From Nocardia kruczakiae NBRC 101016 (GTDB lineage Bacteria > Actinomycetota > Actinomycetes > Mycobacteriales > Mycobacteriaceae): a stretch of 64,000 nucleotides of DNA. The DNA lies in assembly GCF_001612965.1 (NCBI RefSeq), contig NZ_BDBL01000025.1, positions 82,005 through 146,004 of the forward strand, given 5' to 3'. The notes below the pieces were generated by a model. The model was not told the DNA's origin. It saw only the letters and a list, made by a program, of their open reading frames with translations, and did not search any database. Both the position numbers and the translations under genes were made by a program. Below are positions 39,195-48,553 of this stretch, in pieces; within the stretch, counting starts at the first letter, position 1; each line of letters starts with the position of its first letter.

Positions 39195-40430
39195 ATGAGT
39201 GCGCAGGATGTCCGTCGAGCCGATCTGTGCGTGGTCGGGCTCGGGCCGACCGGCCGTGCCGTCGCACACCGCGCGATGCGGGCGGGGCTCGACGTCGTGG
39301 CGGTGGATCCGCGGCCCGAGCGGCTGTGGCCGCCGACCTTCTCCTGCTGGGTCGACGAACTTCCCGCGTGGCTGCCGCACAGCGCGATCGCCCAGCGCAT
39401 CGAGGCGCCCACCGTCTGGACGCAGACGCCACATCGAATCGACAGGCCGTACTGCGTACTCTCCAAGCCCGGGCTACGCGACGCGCTCCCCCTAGACGAT
39501 GCCACCGTCCTGGCCGGCCGCGCTACCTCTGTCGACGCTCATCGCGTCGAATTGCAGGACGGCGGCACCGTCACCGCCGCCGCCGTGGTCGATACCCGCG
39601 GTCTGGCTTCGCCGGGGTCGCGGCGCACCGCCAGCGCGCACGGCATCTTCGTCGATGCCGACCGGGCGGCACCGATGATCGCCGACGGCGAAGGGCTGCT
39701 GCTGGATTGGCGCGACGAGAACGGCGCCGGACCGGACGAGCCGCCCTCGTTCCTGTACGCCGTCCCGCTCGGCGACGGCACGGTGATCTTCGAGGAGACC
39801 AGTCTCGGCCTGCGCGGCGGCATGCCGCAGCACGAACTGCGCCGGCGCACCCTGCATCGGCTCGCCGCGCACGGCGTCCTGCTGCGCGGTGACGAACCGT
39901 CCGAGGCCGCGCACTATCCGCTGGATCAGCCGCCCCCGCCGATGCGCCGGTCGCTGCGCGGCGACGATCCGGTGCCGTTCGGCTCCCGCGGCGGCATGAT
40001 GCATCCGTGCACCGGCTACAGCGTCGCCGATTCGTTCGCGCTGGTCGACACGCTGGTCGACGCGGTGCGCACGGGCGCCGATCCGGTCGCGGCGCTGTGG
40101 CCGTGGCAGGCGCGGCTGGTGTATTGGATGCGGATGCGCGGCCTCTACGGCTTGGGGCGGCTGACGACCGCGCAGTCGATCTCGATGTTCGAGGCCTTCT
40201 TCACCGCCTCTCCGCGCCAGCAGCGGGCGCTGCTGTCGGCGCACGACGACTACGCGGCCCTCGGGGCGGTGCTGTTCATGACGGTGTCGCGAACCTGGCC
40301 GTTCCGCTGGCGATTCGATCTGGTCGGCTGGGCGAATCGCAACCGCTGGGTGGGCTACGAGTATCCGACGGCGACCTCGGATCCGGTGCTGGATGCCGCA
40401 CTCCCGGAAGACGGGAGCGCGGGCGGCTAG
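39195..40430 (+). CDS. Lycopene cyclase-like FAD protein (CrtY/CrtL type)
   Basis: The 411-residue protein has an N-terminal dinucleotide-binding motif (VGLGPTGRAVAHRAMRAGLDVVAVDP), SCWVDELPAWL, the FLYAVPLGDGTVIFEETSL segment of lycopene beta-cyclases and GGMMHPCTGYSVADSF. Lycopene cyclases close the ionone rings of carotenoids. No other carotenoid gene (crtB, crtI, crtE) is in the window, so the pathway link is inferred from sequence only. ATG at 39195; an earlier in-frame ATG overlaps the mycolyltransferase leader region. The C-terminal part is a helical RTWPFRWRFDLVGWANRNRW tail. Confidence 0.82.
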   Translation: MSAQDVRRADLCVVGLGPTGRAVAHRAMRAGLDVVAVDPRPERLWPPTFSCWVDELPAWLPHSAIAQRIEAPTVWTQTPHRIDRPYCVLSKPGLRDALPLDDATVLAGRATSVDAHRVELQDGGTVTAAAVVDTRGLASPGSRRTASAHGIFVDADRAAPMIADGEGLLLDWRDENGAGPDEPPSFLYAVPLGDGTVIFEETSLGLRGGMPQHELRRRTLHRLAAHGVLLRGDEPSEAAHYPLDQPPPPMRRSLRGDDPVPFGSRGGMMHPCTGYSVADSFALVDTLVDAVRTGADPVAALWPWQARLVYWMRMRGLYGLGRLTTAQSISMFEAFFTASPRQQRALLSAHDDYAALGAVLFMTVSRTWPFRWRFDLVGWANRNRWVGYEYPTATSDPVLDAALPEDGSAGG

Positions 40431-40443
40431 CGACCGGGGCGTC

Positions 40444-41238
40444 CTAGTGCGCGAATACCGCTTTGCGTTTGCCCAGCATCGCGGCGGCGCCCTCGGCGAA
40501 ATCGGGTCCGCGCAGCAACTCCGCCTGTCCGGCCTTCTCGGCGGCGAGCGCCTCGTCCAACGACGCGAGGGCGGCCCGGTTGAGGGTGCGTTTGGTGAGT
40601 TCGAGGGCGCGGCGCGGGCCGTGGGCGAGTTTGGCGGCGACCGCCTCGACCTTCGCATCGAGCTCGTCGACGGGCAGGACGCCGGCCAGCAGGCCGCGCC
40701 GATAGGCCTCGGTGACAGGCAGCCGCTCCCCGAGCAGTGCCAGTTCCGCGGCCAGCGCCCGCCCGGACGCGGCGGCCACCAGTGCGGCGGCGCCACCGTC
40801 GGGCATCAGGCCGATGTTGATGAAGGCCTGCAGCAGATAGGCCTCCTCGCTCGCGTAGGTGAAATCGGCGGAAAGTGCCAGCGCCACACCGATTCCCGCG
40901 GCGGCGCCGCGCACCCGCGCGATCACCGGCACCGGCGCGTCGATGATCGAACGGATCATCCGGTTCGCGCCGTCCATGGTCATCTCGGGGGTGATGCCCC
41001 GCTCCTTCTCGGCGGCCGCGGCGGCCAGATCGGCGCCGGTGCAGAAATCACCGCCAGCCCCGGTCAGCACGACGACGCGAATCGACGGATCCTGGGCCAC
41101 ATTCCCGAGCGTGTCACCGAGGGCGATCATCGCGTCGTAGCTGAGGGCGTTCTTGCGCCCGGGATTGTCGATGGTCACCCGCAAAACGCGATCGTCCCGC
41201 ACGATGGTGAGGCCGGGGGTGTGGTCGTGATCGCTCAT
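40444..41238 (-). CDS. Enoyl-CoA hydratase/isomerase family protein
   Basis: The 264-residue protein has the crotonase fold with oxyanion-hole segments GDFCTGADL and GAAAGIGVALALSADFTYAS. At the position of the second catalytic Glu of hydratases it has Asp (LMPDGGAA), as in PaaG-like isomerases, so it may be an isomerase or a member with other chemistry. It is divergent from a double TetR regulator, and two operator-like repeats lie between. The 3' end is convergent with the lycopene cyclase gene (13 bp). Fatty acid or aromatic-acid degradation is the likely setting. Confidence 0.87.
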   Translation of the reverse strand: MSDHDHTPGLTIVRDDRVLRVTIDNPGRKNALSYDAMIALGDTLGNVAQDPSIRVVVLTGAGGDFCTGADLAAAAAEKERGITPEMTMDGANRMIRSIIDAPVPVIARVRGAAAGIGVALALSADFTYASEEAYLLQAFINIGLMPDGGAAALVAAASGRALAAELALLGERLPVTEAYRRGLLAGVLPVDELDAKVEAVAAKLAHGPRRALELTKRTLNRAALASLDEALAAEKAGQAELLRGPDFAEGAAAMLGKRKAVFAH

Positions 41239-41285
41239 GGTTACTCCCAGGTGGGCCGCCGCCGGTGGCGACGAGGCGAGAATGA

Positions 41286-41314
41286 TGGTTAACTTTGCGA
41301 ATTGTGGTTAACTT
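41286..41314. promoter_or_regulatory. Two direct copies of TGGTTAACTT, candidate TetR operator
   Basis: TGGTTAACTT occurs at 41286-41295 and 41305-41314, 19 bp start to start, each containing the palindrome GTTAAC. They lie in the 145-bp divergent gap between the enoyl-CoA hydratase and the double-TetR gene. Tandem sites fit the two DNA-binding domains encoded next door. Confidence 0.6.
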
Positions 41315-41383
41315 ATGTTGACTTGTCCGGCGCTGTCAACCAATCGGCGCCGTCGACGAGCCGAAACGCAGAAGGAGAGGTGT

Positions 41384-42643
41384 ATGGTCGCGGATCGCAG
41401 CGAGGCCGGGCTCGCATCCGCGCGACCGGGTACCACCACGACGACCCGGCGTCGGCCGAAGAATCGCAAGGCACAGATCGTGCGGGTCGCCGCCCGCGCC
41501 TTCAGTGAACGCGGCTATCACCCGGTCGGCGTGGACGAGATCGCCGCCGAGGTGGGCATCTCGGGACCGGCGCTGTACCGCCACTTCGCCAACAAGTACG
41601 CACTGCTGGTGGCCGCCGCCGAGGCCGGCGCCCAGCAACTGCTCGATGCCGCCAAGGCGGCCGACGAACCCGGACTCGATCCGAAATCGCGACTCACCGC
41701 GCTGATCCGTGCGTTGGCCGAGCACACCATCGATGTGCGCCGCGAGGGCGGGTTGTACCGCTGGGAGCGCCGCTACCTCGAGCGCGAGGACCGCACGCGC
41801 ATCCGGGTGATCTACGACGAACTGCAGGATCTGATCGAATCCGCGGTCGCCGCGCTGCGGCCGGAGGCGCCGCCCGCCGACGTGGAACTGATCGCGACCG
41901 GCATGCTGGGCGTGATCGGCAGCATCACCGCGCACCGCACCGCCCTGTCCAACGCGCGGCTGACCGATCTGATGCTCGATATGTGCTGGTCGCTCCTGCA
42001 CACCGAGCTGCCGCCGCTGCCCGACCCGGCGGCCACCGGGGCGCCGGTGCGCGGGCTGCCGCTGAGTTCCAAACGCGAACAGCTGCTCACCGAGGCGATC
42101 CGCATCTTCGGCCGCCAGGGCTATCACGAGGCCAGTATCGAGGAGATCGGCGCGGCGGTCGGTATCAACGCGTCCAGCGTGTACCGCTACTTCGCGAGTA
42201 AATCCGATCTACTGGCCGCCGCGTTCCACCGCACCGGGGAACGCGTCGCGATCGCGAATTCCGAGGCACTGGCGGAAGCGACCAGCCGCTCCGACGCCGC
42301 GCTGCGCATCGCGGCGCGGTTCGCGCGGCTGACCTTCTCGACACCGGAGATCCTGCCGGTCTACTTCGCCGAATTCTCGAATCTTCCTGCGGCCGAACAG
42401 CAGAAGCTGCGTTCGGTGCAGCGGCAGAACGTGCTCGAATGGGCGCATCTGCTCGACGACGAGCCGGCCGAGGCACGCTGCCGCGTCCATGCGGCCATCG
42501 CGCAGGTCGTCGACGTCGGGCGGCGCGTGCGCTTCGAGAATCGGCCGGAACATGTCGCCCGGGTGTGCGCGTTGATGGAAGCGGTTCTGCTGGGCTGGAA
42601 TTCAGCGCCGGAGGCGGCGCAGGGCGAACAGCTCGAGGCGTAG
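41384..42643 (+). CDS. Double-domain TetR-family regulator
   Basis: The 419-residue protein contains two complete TetR units. The first helix-turn-helix (28-75) has AARAFSERGYHPVGVDEIAAEVGIS and YRHFANKYALL; the second (226-275) has AIRIFGRQGYHEASIEEIGAAVGIN and YRYFASKSDLL. Each is followed by an all-helical ligand domain. A single-chain pseudo-dimer is uncommon among TetR proteins and could bind asymmetric or tandem sites. The ATG at 41384 has an excellent GAAGGAGAGG site. It is divergent from an enoyl-CoA hydratase, which it probably represses. The ligand is unknown; acyl-CoA is a guess from the neighbour. Confidence 0.9.
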   Translation: MVADRSEAGLASARPGTTTTTRRRPKNRKAQIVRVAARAFSERGYHPVGVDEIAAEVGISGPALYRHFANKYALLVAAAEAGAQQLLDAAKAADEPGLDPKSRLTALIRALAEHTIDVRREGGLYRWERRYLEREDRTRIRVIYDELQDLIESAVAALRPEAPPADVELIATGMLGVIGSITAHRTALSNARLTDLMLDMCWSLLHTELPPLPDPAATGAPVRGLPLSSKREQLLTEAIRIFGRQGYHEASIEEIGAAVGINASSVYRYFASKSDLLAAAFHRTGERVAIANSEALAEATSRSDAALRIAARFARLTFSTPEILPVYFAEFSNLPAAEQQKLRSVQRQNVLEWAHLLDDEPAEARCRVHAAIAQVVDVGRRVRFENRPEHVARVCALMEAVLLGWNSAPEAAQGEQLEA

Positions 42644-42676
42644 CGGGCGCGCTCGTGCGGCCGGAGCCGGCCGCGG

Positions 42677-44149
42677 CTAGAACCGGCCGTGGCGCATCCG
42701 GAAGATCGCCCGCGTCAACCGCAGATGGCGCGGGTGCCGGTCGAAACTCGACAGATCCACCGGGGCCCGATAGCGCTTCTCCGCGATCGCCAGGGTGCGG
42801 CTGAATTCGCGCAATCCGGCCTCGCCGTGCGTATGCCCCTGCCCGTACTCGCCGACCCCGCCGAAGGGCAGGGCCGGGTTGGCGGCGTAGGCCATGGTCG
42901 AATTCACGGTCACCACACCGGTTCTGATGCGTTCGGCGAAGTCGGCGACACCCCGCACGTCGCGGGTGAACACCGAGACCGCCAGGCCTTGATCGGCGGC
43001 ATTGATGCGGTCGATCGCCTCGTCGATATTCGCCACCCGATTCACGATCAGCACCGGCCCGACCGCCTCCGCGGTGATCGCCTGGCTGTCCTCGGGCACA
43101 TCGGTCAGCACGATCGGCTCGATATACGGTTCGCGGATCGATTCCAGGCCGCCCACCACGGCCCGGCCGCCGCGCGCGATCGCATCCTTGACCTGCCGGC
43201 GGACCACGTCGACCTGGGCATCCATGATCATCGGGCCATAGGAGGCCTTGCGATCGCCACCGGGACGCAGCGAACGCGCCTGGGCGACGACCCTTTCCAG
43301 GAACGGTTCGTAGACCGAGTCCGCGACGTAGGCCCGCTGGATACCGGCCGGGCTCTGCCCCGCGTTGGACATGGCGCCGAACACCGCCGCCTCGGCCGCG
43401 GTGTCGAGTTTCGCGTCGACGTGCACGATCATCGTGCCTTTGCCGGCCTTCTCGACCACGACGGGCGTCAGCGTGGGCGCGCACAGTTCGATCACCTCGC
43501 GCGCACCGGCCTCGGAGCCGGCGTAGGCGATCTTGTCGACCCGGGCGCGGCACAGCTCGGCGCTGGTCGCGCTGGTTCCGGTGATCGCCTGCAGGACAGG
43601 CTTGTTCGGTGCCAGTGCCGCCCAGCTGTCGGCCAGCCAGATACCGACACCCGGAGTGAGCTCGCTGGGCTTGAACACCACGGCGTTGCCGGCGGCCATC
43701 GCATACGCGATCGAGCCCATCGGGGTGAAGACCGGATTGTTCGGCGAGCCGAGCACCCCGACGACACCCAGCGGCAGATAACCCACCGAGGCCCGCTGAT
43801 TGCGGGTGAGCCAGGTCGAGGCGAGTTTGCTTCGCCCCAAGAGTTTTTCGGCGTTGCGCGCGGCCCAGTTCAGATGTTCCACGGCGAGCATGATCTCGAT
43901 CGCGGCGTCGACGCGCGGCTTACCCGATTCGGTGCAGATCAGTTCGGCCAGTTCGCCGGCGTTGCGGGCGATACTGCGCTTCCATTCCAGCAGCCAGCGC
44001 TTGCGCCCGGCGAATCCGATTGCCGCCCACCAGGTCTCGGCCGATCGAGCGGCACGCACGATCTCGGTGACCGCGGCCGCGTCCATGATCGGATATTCGC
44101 CGATGAGCTCGCCGGTGCGTGGATCGTGGGACTTCAGCATCTCGGCCAT
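42677..44149 (-). CDS. Aldehyde dehydrogenase-family protein lacking the catalytic Cys
   Basis: The 490-residue protein has the full NAD(P)-aldehyde dehydrogenase fold: PLGVVGVLGSPNNPV, NAVVFKPSELTP, the Glu region VVVEKAGKG near 233 and EAVGPVLIVNR. The active-site loop, usually GQ-x-C, reads NAGQSPAGIQR, with Pro267 where the nucleophilic Cys should be. Without Cys the usual thioester chemistry is impossible. It may be a non-catalytic paralogue, use another residue, or belong to a divergent subgroup. It lies behind the TetR gene on the opposite strand (33 bp) and a promoter-bearing gap separates it from an ABC exporter operon. ATG at 44149 follows GAGAGGG. Confidence 0.83.
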   Translation of the reverse strand: MAEMLKSHDPRTGELIGEYPIMDAAAVTEIVRAARSAETWWAAIGFAGRKRWLLEWKRSIARNAGELAELICTESGKPRVDAAIEIMLAVEHLNWAARNAEKLLGRSKLASTWLTRNQRASVGYLPLGVVGVLGSPNNPVFTPMGSIAYAMAAGNAVVFKPSELTPGVGIWLADSWAALAPNKPVLQAITGTSATSAELCRARVDKIAYAGSEAGAREVIELCAPTLTPVVVEKAGKGTMIVHVDAKLDTAAEAAVFGAMSNAGQSPAGIQRAYVADSVYEPFLERVVAQARSLRPGGDRKASYGPMIMDAQVDVVRRQVKDAIARGGRAVVGGLESIREPYIEPIVLTDVPEDSQAITAEAVGPVLIVNRVANIDEAIDRINAADQGLAVSVFTRDVRGVADFAERIRTGVVTVNSTMAYAANPALPFGGVGEYGQGHTHGEAGLREFSRTLAIAEKRYRAPVDLSSFDRHPRHLRLTRAIFRMRHGRF

Positions 44150-44615
44150 TGGCCACCCTCTCGCCGGCGGAGACCTCGGCATTCGTTCGACGTGTGCACC
44201 AGCAGCGGGCGGGCGACGATGCCGCGGGCGGGTGCGGGAATCGATACCGCTCCCCTGATCGTCAGACTAGGGCGCGGTCCGGGCGAGCGACAACAACCGT
44301 GAACATCCTACGAACCGCACGGTCCGCGTCCGGACCAGCGACAATGGTGATCGAGGACGATTCGCCGCCGGAAGTGTGAGCAACGCCACAGATTGAACCC
44401 GCCGACACGTTTCGACAACGCCATGTTTCAGATCGCGGTAGAAAACTACCGCGGCGGAAAACGCCGGGAGCCCGGTCGACGCCCCGAGCCCGCGGCACCG
44501 ACGGCCGCGCGGCCGGACGAAGTAACATCGCGCCCGGTGGAAGGTATCCATCAACCGGGACAAAGATCAGCGTTCCGGACAATCCGGTCGCGGCCCGGCC
44601 GATAGTGGAGAGTTG
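44150..44615. other. Divergent intergenic region between aldehyde dehydrogenase and ABC exporter genes
   Basis: The 466-bp gap has short open frames, but none with a ribosome site or recognizable product. It holds a perfect 20-bp inverted repeat (44434-44453) described separately and presumably both promoters. Confidence 0.55.
44434..44453. promoter_or_regulatory. Perfect inverted repeat CGCGGTAG-AAAA-CTACCGCG
   Basis: Two 8-bp arms match exactly with a 4-base AAAA centre, 163 bp upstream of the exporter ATG and about 285 bp from the dehydrogenase start. It looks like a regulator operator; a small hairpin is an alternative. Confidence 0.65.
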
Positions 44616-45736
<1,121 letters not shown>

Positions 45737-45740
<4 letters not shown>

Positions 45741-46546
45741 GCGCGCCGGTGGCCGCCGAGACCCGCCTCTTCGCCCAGATGCCCGAGGCGCGGATCTCCA
45801 GCTTCGCCCAGTGGCGGGCGCTGACCGGGCGGATCGTGCGCACGATGGCGACCAAGGGGGAACTGGTCGTCGCGGTGATCACGCCGCTGGTGTTCACCCT
45901 CGGCTTCTATCTGCCGCTGCGTTATGTGATGCAGTTCCGCGGCATCGACTACGCGCAGTTCGTGATGCCGATCATCGTGCTGCAGACCATGTCGTTCACC
46001 ATGATGTCGAATGCGCAGATCGCCGCCTTCGAATCGATGACCGGTCTGCACACCCGGATGCAGACCATGCCGATCGGGCCGATGGTCCCGCTGACCTCGC
46101 GCATCTGCGCGGGTCTGGTGCGCTCGGTGACCTCACTGATCGCGGCGTTGATCTTCGGCTACATGATCGGTTTCCGGTTCACCGCCGGTCTCGGCCAGGC
46201 CGTACTGTTCTGCGCGTTCTCGCTGGCCGTCGGAACCGTGCTGGCCGTCGGCGCGGACGCGCTGGGCAGTTTCACCAAGAGTCCGGAGGCGCTGAGTCAG
46301 GCACTGACGCTGCCGACGCTGATCCTCGGCATGCTGTCGTGCGGCTTCGTGCCGGAATCCGGATTCCCGGCGTGGATTCGGCCGTTCGCGCGTAATCAGC
46401 CGGTCTCGCAGTTCTCCTTCGCGCTGCGGGATATGGCCGCGGGCGGGGTGAGCTGGCATGTGCTGTGGGTGCCGCTGGTGTGGTTGATCAGTCTGACGGC
46501 GGCGTTCGTACCGCTGGCGGTGTGGGCGAGCGTGAGGCGATCGTGA
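45737..46546 (+). CDS. DrrB-type ABC-2 permease
   Basis: The 269-residue protein has six membrane segments of the ABC-2 type: RIVRTMATKGELVVAVITPLVFTLGFYLPL, FVMPIIVLQTMSFTMM, a loop with RMQTMPIGPMVPLTSR, and SLIAALIFGYMIGF. PEALSQALTLPTLILGMLSCGFVPESGFP is the usual inner core. It pairs with the DrrC-like protein next to it. The GTG start overlaps the ATPase stop. The exported substrate is unknown; no biosynthetic genes sit directly beside it. Confidence 0.87.
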
Positions 46547-47409
46547 GCAGTCTGACCATCGAAACGACCGAGACCGCCCCGGAAACCCCCGGCTGGCAGA
46601 CGCCACTGCCGACGGTCGCGCCGCGCTCGGAGCGGTCCGTCGCGACCTGGGCGCGGCACAGCCTGATCCAGTGCAAGCGGTTGCTGATGGTGTGGGCGCG
46701 CGACCCCGCGACCACCATCCAGACGCTGATCTACCCGGCCCTGACCCTGCTGATGTTCCGGATCGTGCTCGGCGATTCGATCACCGCGGCCACCGGCATG
46801 CCCAGCGTCTACGGCACGGTCCCGCTGATCACGCTGGTGGCGGCCATGTCCGGAGCGGTGGTCAGCGCACTGGGCTTCAAAACCGAGAAGTACACCGGCC
46901 TGCTCGGCCGCTTCTGGACCATGCCGATCCACCGGGCCGCGGGGCTCACCGGGCGGCTGCTGGCCGAGGCGCTGCGCGTCCTGGTGACCACGCTGTTCGT
47001 GATCGCGGTCGGCGTCTGCATCGGCTTCCGCTTCTGGAACGGCCCGCTGGCGTCGGTGGCCATGATCGGCATCCCGGTGCTGTTCGGCGTGGGCTTCGCG
47101 GTGATGGTGACCGCCCTGGCCACCGTCTCCGAGGGCGTGATGCTGGTCAACATCATCAGCATCATCAACACCCTGCTGATGTTCTTCAACTCCGGCTTCG
47201 TCCCGGTCTTCGCCTACCCCACCTGGCTCCAGACGATCGTCGAGAACCAGCCCATGAGCACCGCCATCGACGCCATGCGCGGCCTCTGCTGGGACGGCCC
47301 GGTCGCCGAACCCCTGTGGAAGACGGTCGCCTGGGTCCTCGGCATGATCGTCGTCTTCGGCTACCCGGCCGTACGCGGCTACCGCCGCGCCGCGGAGACG
47401 GGAGCGTAA
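46543..47409 (+). CDS. DrrC-type ABC-2 permease
   Basis: The 288-residue protein has an N-terminal cytoplasmic segment (1-60), then six membrane helices including TIQTLIYPALTLLMFRIVLG, TLVAAMSGAVVSALGF, RFWTMPIHRAAGLTGRLLAEALRV and NIISIINTLLMFFNSGFVPVFAYP. It is the partner of DrrB in a heteromeric exporter. The GTG at 46543 is inside the DrrB stop; an in-frame ATG upstream was rejected because it lies in DrrB. It is the last gene of the tight three-gene operon. A toxin/antitoxin pair is convergent behind it. Confidence 0.87.
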   Translation: MSSLTIETTETAPETPGWQTPLPTVAPRSERSVATWARHSLIQCKRLLMVWARDPATTIQTLIYPALTLLMFRIVLGDSITAATGMPSVYGTVPLITLVAAMSGAVVSALGFKTEKYTGLLGRFWTMPIHRAAGLTGRLLAEALRVLVTTLFVIAVGVCIGFRFWNGPLASVAMIGIPVLFGVGFAVMVTALATVSEGVMLVNIISIINTLLMFFNSGFVPVFAYPTWLQTIVENQPMSTAIDAMRGLCWDGPVAEPLWKTVAWVLGMIVVFGYPAVRGYRRAAETGA

Positions 47410-47427
47410 ACCGCCGCCCGACGGCGA

Positions 47428-47829
47428 TCAGCGGACAGCGAGGTATTCCAGAGCCTTGGCGATGGCCGGGATCTCGACGACCGCACCGGTGGCGACGTCC
47501 ACGACCAAGTTTTCGCAGTAGTCCGTGTCGACTCGAAGTTGTACGCCGTTGAACGCGAGAAACATCATGCACGCCAACCAGGCTGTCGGCTTGTTGCCGT
47601 CGATGAACGGATGATTCCGTGACAACGACTGGAGCAGTGCGGCCGCCTTCTCGAACACGCCTGGGTAGACCACCACCCCGAATGCGCGAGTTTGCGGGCG
47701 GTACACCGCCGACTGCAGTAGGCCGATATCCCGCACCATCGTCCGGACATCGCCTGTCACCCGATCCGCGATCATGAGGACGTCCTCCAGATCCACGTAG
47801 ACTACGGAATCCTCGGGAAGATCGGTCAC
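47428..47829 (-). CDS. doc: Doc-type (Fic-fold) toxin with altered Fic motif
   Basis: The 133-residue protein matches Doc (death on curing): EDVLMIADRVTGDV, RDIGLLQSAVYRPQTRAFG, and the Fic motif at residues 73-81, HPFIDGNKP. Doc phosphorylates EF-Tu, using the motif His and a reversed ATP position. Here the usual Arg after NK (GNKR) is Pro81, which normally helps bind the nucleotide phosphate. This may weaken or abolish activity. Its ATG overlaps the antitoxin stop by four bases, the normal toxin/antitoxin layout. It is convergent with the exporter operon. Confidence 0.87.
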   Translation of the reverse strand: MTDLPEDSVVYVDLEDVLMIADRVTGDVRTMVRDIGLLQSAVYRPQTRAFGVVVYPGVFEKAAALLQSLSRNHPFIDGNKPTAWLACMMFLAFNGVQLRVDTDYCENLVVDVATGAVVEIPAIAKALEYLAVR

Positions 47830-48026
47830 TTCAGCCGATCCAGAAGTTCTGCCCAGCGGCCCATTTCGACGTCCAGGATTTCACGTGCCCGATCGCGATG
47901 GTCGTGGCGCGCCACATATTCGGCCACAGCCTTGTTGATCATCGTATTGATGCTGATGCCCTCTGCCTCGGCTTGTCTCTTGACTGCCGCCTCATTGTCA
48001 TCGGTGAACCGTACGTTGATCGCCAC
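47826..48026 (-). CDS. Antitoxin of the Doc pair (small RHH-like DNA-binding protein)
   Basis: The 66-residue protein has an N-terminal strand-helix-helix (INVRFTDDNEAAVKRQAEAEGISINTMINKAVAEYV) of the ribbon-helix-helix type and a C-terminal EMGRWAELLDRLK segment that could cap the toxin. GTG at 48026 is chosen since an upstream ATG at 48053 would be inside the operator-like palindrome. Antitoxins of this kind repress their own operon together with the toxin. No clear ribosome site precedes the GTG, so leaderless initiation is possible. Confidence 0.78.
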   Translation of the reverse strand: MAINVRFTDDNEAAVKRQAEAEGISINTMINKAVAEYVARHDHRDRAREILDVEMGRWAELLDRLK

Positions 48027-48033
48027 AGAGCGA

Positions 48034-48052
48034 TAGTACCAGTTTGGTACCA
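48034..48052. promoter_or_regulatory. Near-palindrome TAGTACCA-GTT-TGGTACCA, likely toxin/antitoxin operator
   Basis: Seven of eight positions of the two arms pair, and the site starts 7 bp upstream of the antitoxin GTG. This is where ribbon-helix-helix antitoxins autoregulate. Confidence 0.68.
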
Positions 48053-48071
48053 CCGGGCGACTGCCCAGCGG

Positions 48072-48488
48072 CTACTTACCGGGCGCACCGACCCTTACCA
48101 CACCGTCTTGACCCACCGAGGCCGGGCGGGCGCAGCCGCGGAGTTCGCCGATGTAGGCGGTCATGGCGTCGCGGTTGCGGGTGAGCAGGTCGATGCGCTG
48201 GGTCAGGCGGTCACGCTGATGTTCGAGGGTGGCGATGATCTCCGGTGTGGCGTCGGCGAAATGGATGTCGCGCGGGTCGTCGAGGCAGGGCAGGATCTGC
48301 TTGATGATCCGGGTGGGCAGGCCCGCGTCCAGGAGACCGCGGATGTGCAGGATCTGATCGACCAGACGCTCGTCGTAGTCGCGGTAACCGTTGGCGCAGC
48401 GGCGCACCCGGATCAGGCCCTGCTCCTCGTAGTACCGCAACAGCCGCCGGGACGTATCGGTCCGCTCCGCCAACTCGCCGATTCGCAT
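48072..48488 (-). CDS. MerR-family transcriptional regulator
   Basis: The 138-residue protein has the MerR winged helix (MRIGELAERTDTSRRLLRYYEEQGLI and NGYRDYDERLVDQILHIRGLLDAG) and a coiled-coil dimerization helix (about 78-115). The C terminus is short with one Cys (GCARPASV), without the metal-binding Cys pattern of MerR itself. It probably controls the divergent deacetylase gene. The signal is unknown. Confidence 0.87.
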   Translation of the reverse strand: MRIGELAERTDTSRRLLRYYEEQGLIRVRRCANGYRDYDERLVDQILHIRGLLDAGLPTRIIKQILPCLDDPRDIHFADATPEIIATLEHQRDRLTQRIDLLTRNRDAMTAYIGELRGCARPASVGQDGVVRVGAPGK

Positions 48489-48517
48489 ATGCCCTACCTC
48501 ACAACGGCTTTCGATTG

Positions 48518-48539
48518 ACCTTCACATGTATGGCAAGGT
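48518..48539. promoter_or_regulatory. Inverted repeat ACCTT-N12-AAGGT, candidate MerR operator
   Basis: The dyad lies between the divergent MerR and deacetylase genes and overlaps a TTGACC -35-like hexamer at 48515-48520. MerR operators typically lie between -35 and -10; a convincing -10 at 19 bp was not found. Confidence 0.5.
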
Positions 48540-48553
48540 TTGACGATACCGGC

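Noticed and set aside
44393..44605. A 70-codon plus-strand frame before the DrrA-like gene
   Set aside because: It has no ribosome site and no recognisable product, and it contains the palindrome expected to be regulatory.
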